Source: Sphaerosporella brunnea
Taxonomy: Eukaryota; Ascomycota; Pezizomycetes; Pezizales; Pyronemataceae
Assembly (NCBI GenBank): GCA_008704415.1
Contig: VXIS01000636.1
Location: 1-10,491 of the forward strand
DNA: 10,491 bases
Reading direction: 5' to 3'
In this document: piece by piece, positions 8,677-10,491 of the stretch
How the letters are laid out: every line of letters starts with the position of its first letter
How positions within the stretch are numbered: position 1 is the stretch's first letter
Notes under the pieces: generated by a model
Told to the model about the DNA's origin: nothing
Seen by the model: the letters and a program-made list of their open reading frames with translations, nothing else
Databases searched by the model: none
Translations under genes and position numbers: made by a program

Positions 8677-8735
8677 GTTATTGTTGTTGTTGTTATTGTT
8701 GTTGTTGTTGTTGTTTGTTCTGTTCTGTTCTGTTT
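8677..8735. repeat. Compound microsatellite (GTT)n followed by (TGTTC)3
   Basis: GTT/ATT triplets run from 8677 to about 8715. They pass directly into three TGTTC units (8716-8730) and a TGTTT (8731-8735). The triplet period keeps frames open on both strands and gives Leu or Thr runs in the conceptual translations. Confidence 0.92.
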
Positions 8736-8869
8736 CAAACGGGCGGCTGGATTCGATTCTTCGATTGTAGAGTCACAGAAAAGAGAAGAAAGAGAAGAAG
8801 CAGCTGAAAGACAGCAATTTATTTGAACCCCCCCCAAATTAGGCATCCACAACCCTCGGCGCATCACAT

Positions 8870-8885
8870 CCGTGGTGCACCACGG
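8870..8885. repeat. Perfect 16-bp palindrome CCGTGGTGCACCACGG
   Basis: Self-complementary over all sixteen bases with no spacer, in otherwise non-coding DNA. It could be a binding site for a dimeric regulator or chance; there is no adjacent supportable gene. GGAACGGAACT follows three bases later (8888-8898) and also occurs at 7986-7996. Confidence 0.9.
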
Positions 8886-9480
8886 CCGGAACGGAACTCT
8901 CATCATCCGTATTCCGAGAAATCCGAAGGTATCACCAAATCGGCGGTCCTTTCCCCGCACCCGCATCTTTGAATTCTATGTAAGGCTGGTAAGGTGGGTG
9001 CGGGAAGCAAAAAAAACTCCGAGTCGCTTTGGGGTGCGCGACTTTTGGTTTGAGTGACTAAGCAACAGAGTGCTGTGCAGTGAACGCCCCCCTATGAACT
9101 CCGGAGACAGCTCCACCGCCCGCCCAACAGTAGGTCTTTCAACTGTGAAAAAAAAAACTGCTAAGTCTTAAGCTATCTAGGACCGAGTACTGGTTACCCC
9201 TTCCAGCTCACGCTCTGTAAATTCCCCACCCCCCCCTGGCCATCGCCGTCGTGCCTTCGCGCAACCTCAACCCCCTCGTGTTGTTTCACGAAACCAGCAA
9301 GTTACCAGCTGGGAAAGGAACCAAACAAGTCAAACAGCTGAAAAGCAGCAAAGCGTTTGAAAAGTGAGGGCAATGCTCGTTTATAGCCAGCACCGGAGCT
9401 GGGTTGGACCTCTAGCAGATGATGAAGGAGCTACTAGTGAGGAAGGGGGGAGGAGGATGATTGCGAGGTACCTAACCGAT

Positions 9481-9524
9481 ATAGAGGGCTCTGTGGAAGA
9501 GGATAGAGAGCTCTGTGGAAGAGG
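9481..9524 (+). repeat. Two-copy 22-bp tandem duplication
   Basis: The units at 9481-9502 and 9503-9524 (starting ATAGAGGGCTCTGTGG and ATAGAGAGCTCTGTGG) differ at one position. It lies about 95 bp outside the left end of the Harbinger-like element. It looks like recent slippage or repair scarring. Confidence 0.9.
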
Positions 9525-9558
9525 ATAATGGTTAAAGTAAAATAGGTCTCCCTATACC

Positions 9559-9577
9559 TATGCGCCTTAGGCGCATA
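9559..9577. repeat. 8-bp inverted repeat around TTA
   Basis: TATGCGCC (9559-9566) and GGCGCATA (9570-9577) flank a TTA triplet. TTA is also the apparent target triplet of the transposon 40 bp to the right. It may be a coincidental hairpin or a footprint; no function can be assigned. Confidence 0.8.
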
Positions 9578-9757
9578 CCTGGTTGCGTTGTAACGTGCTG
9601 AGAGGGTGACAGCACTTTTAGGGTGCGTTTGATTGCCTGTGGTCGGGTAAACTGTGGTTCAGACAAACTATGATCCATGACGTGAAACTACGGTTGCGCA
9701 AACGTCATTTGCCTGCGAGCCAAACCGCGTGCGACCACAGTCATGATGGGACACCGC

Positions 9758-9854
9758 CGCCTCCACGACCACGCCGCCTCCACGACACCGCCGCCTCCAC
9801 GACCACGCCGCCTCCACGACACCGCCGCCTCCACAACCACCGCCTCCCGCCACC
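9758..9854 (+). repeat. 17-bp minisatellite in the transposon leader
   Basis: Units begin CGCCTCCACGAC at 9758, 9775, 9792 and 9809, exactly 17 bp apart. They alternate between the endings CACGC and ACCGC, so the higher-order period is 34 bp. A degenerate fifth unit starts at 9826 and a partial sixth at 9841. The array lies between the subterminal inverted repeat and the transposase ATG at 9899, in the probable 5' leader. Confidence 0.92.
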
Positions 9855-9898
9855 ATCACACGCGAGCGAGTGAACGAACAACCGAACGCCGAGACGCC

Positions 9899-10491
9899 AT
9901 GCCGGTGGACACAGACAATATTATTTTATTGGCGGCAGCATTCATTGTGGTGATGTTGCTGCCGTATGTCGACAAGAAGCCATCGCACACAGCTCGGCAC
10001 ACCGGTGAGCGCTACACACAGGAGCTATTGGCCTGTGGGAATGAAAGGCGGATACAAGAAAATCTGAGGATGGAAAAATCCGTCTTTTTGAAGCTGTGTT
10101 CTATCCTAACGGTAGGTACTAGTAGCGGTCGGGGCCCGGGGGTTTTAAATATTAAGGAACTATCTAACGGCGATGTAGGACCGCCACCTACTGGTCGGGA
10201 CACGCAATATTTTGGTAGAGCAACAGGTGTATATTTTTCTGTTCATCGTGTCGCAAGGCGCCTCGAATCGCACGACGCAAGAGCACTTCCAGCACTCCGG
10301 GTATACGATAAGCCGCTACTTTCTGAAGGTCCTGCATGCGATAGAGATACTGAGCGAGGATTATGTAAACTTAATTGAGCCGGAGGAGTATGAGGACAGT
10401 GTGACGGAAATTTCGCGCAACCCAAAGTACTATCCCTACTTCAAAGACTGTATCGGGGCAATCGACGGTTCTCTTATACCGGTATCCGTTC
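9899..10491 (+). CDS. PIF/Harbinger-type DDE transposase (HARBI1-like), 5' part, one intron
   Basis: This is a nuclease that cuts and pastes its own element in the nucleus. Exon 1 is 9899-10111 (71 codons). The intron is 10112-10178 (67 bp, GTAGGT donor, branch-like CTAAC at 10164-10168, TAG acceptor). Exon 2 runs from 10179 past the window end (104 codons visible). Residues 8-21 are hydrophobic, and MEKSVFLKLCSIL (58-70) is a typical N-terminal segment of the family. After splicing come LVGTRNILVEQQVYIFLFIV and a helix-turn-helix-like region ASNRTTQEHFQHSGYTISRY. The segment YYPYFKDCIGAIDGSLIPV holds the first catalytic Asp (in GAIDG). The remaining catalytic Asp and Glu lie outside the window. 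Without splicing, the frame of exon 1 ends at 10378 in nonsense. The ATG at 9899 is preferred because the in-frame upstream extension to 9743 is translated minisatellite. Harbinger elements often carry a second, Myb-like gene; it is not seen here. Confidence 0.85.

Larger units (their letters stand above)
6304..9480. other. Long region without a supportable gene
   Basis: About 3.2 kb with open frames of up to 171 residues on both strands. None has domain-like composition, membrane pattern or convincing splice structure. Several are created by simple repeats, such as the Thr-rich minus-strand frame 8451-8966 over the (GTT)n tract and the Lys/Arg-rich frame 6761-7228 over the pyrimidine tract. 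Two short minus-strand frames, 7298-7495 (65 residues) and 7605-7883 (92 residues), have more even composition and could be gene or repeat relics, but I recognise neither. No tRNA with a GGTTCGANTCC-type T-arm was found by eye. Small hairpins and tracts are listed separately. Confidence 0.5.
9618..10491 (+). mobile_element. PIF/Harbinger-like DNA transposon, 5' part (right end beyond the window)
   Basis: The triplet TTA at 9618-9620 is followed by GGGTGCGTTTGATTGCC (9621-9637). This resembles the terminal inverted repeats of the PIF/Harbinger superfamily, which insert into three-base TWA targets. The transposase gene starts about 280 bp inside. Subterminal CTGTGGTCG (9637-9645) and its inverse CGACCACAG (9732-9740), plus two TTGCCTG copies (9633-9639 and 9709-9715), could be transposase binding sites. 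The matching right terminal repeat and second TTA lie outside the window, so the boundary is inferred. No stops interrupt the visible coding part once the intron is removed, which suggests a young element. Confidence 0.72.

Noticed and set aside
8451..8966. 171-residue minus-strand frame
   Set aside because: The Thr/Ile-rich centre is the (GTT)n tract, and the flanking parts show no recognisable pattern.
9754..9854. Regular repeats considered as a CRISPR array
   Set aside because: These are direct 17-bp tandem units with no spacers in eukaryotic DNA; it is a minisatellite.
9743..10378. 211-residue continuous plus-strand frame over the transposase start
   Set aside because: The first 52 residues are translated minisatellite, and the last part is intron and wrong-frame exon 2. 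The spliced model starting at 9899 matches the Harbinger family throughout.

Overview
The window looks like nuclear DNA of a filamentous fungus, most likely an ascomycete of the Pezizomycotina. The evidence is short GT-AG introns of 52, 60 and 67 bp (the 67-bp one has a CTAAC branch point), a MATE-like transporter of the fungal type, a polyglutamine-bearing tail-anchored orphan protein, and a PIF/Harbinger-type DNA transposon. Genes are sparse, non-operonic and separated by kilobases of DNA rich in simple repeats. The species cannot be named from the sequence.

Positions 1-3628 form one long, almost perfect palindrome with no spacer. The two arms of about 1.81 kb meet at 1812/1813. The only differences I found are the lengths of two homopolymer runs. 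Each arm holds the 3' part of the same MATE-family transporter gene, then its 3' flank, then a small MITE-like element with 39-bp terminal inverted repeats, then about 270 bp of unassigned DNA up to the axis. The right-hand gene copy is complete (2569-4345, minus strand, three exons, 554 residues). The left-hand copy (plus strand) is cut by the window start inside intron 1. This is either a very young inverted duplication or, at least as likely, a fold-back assembly artefact.

From 4346 to 5629 there is no convincing gene, only skewed low-complexity DNA ending in an A32 run. A minus-strand gene at 5630-6211 encodes an unrecognised 193-residue protein with a Gln-rich N-terminal part and one C-terminal membrane helix. 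From 6212 to about 9617 (3.4 kb) I find no gene I can support; it holds G, pyrimidine and (GTT)n tracts, a 16-bp perfect palindrome and a short tandem duplication.

From 9618 to the window end lies the 5' part of a PIF/Harbinger-like transposon: a TTA target triplet, a terminal sequence beginning GGGTGCGTTTG, a 17-bp minisatellite in the leader, and a transposase gene with one intron. The transposase runs off the right edge just after the first catalytic Asp region. Apart from the transporter duplication, the genes show no functional linkage, and I found no sign of a defence or biosynthetic system.
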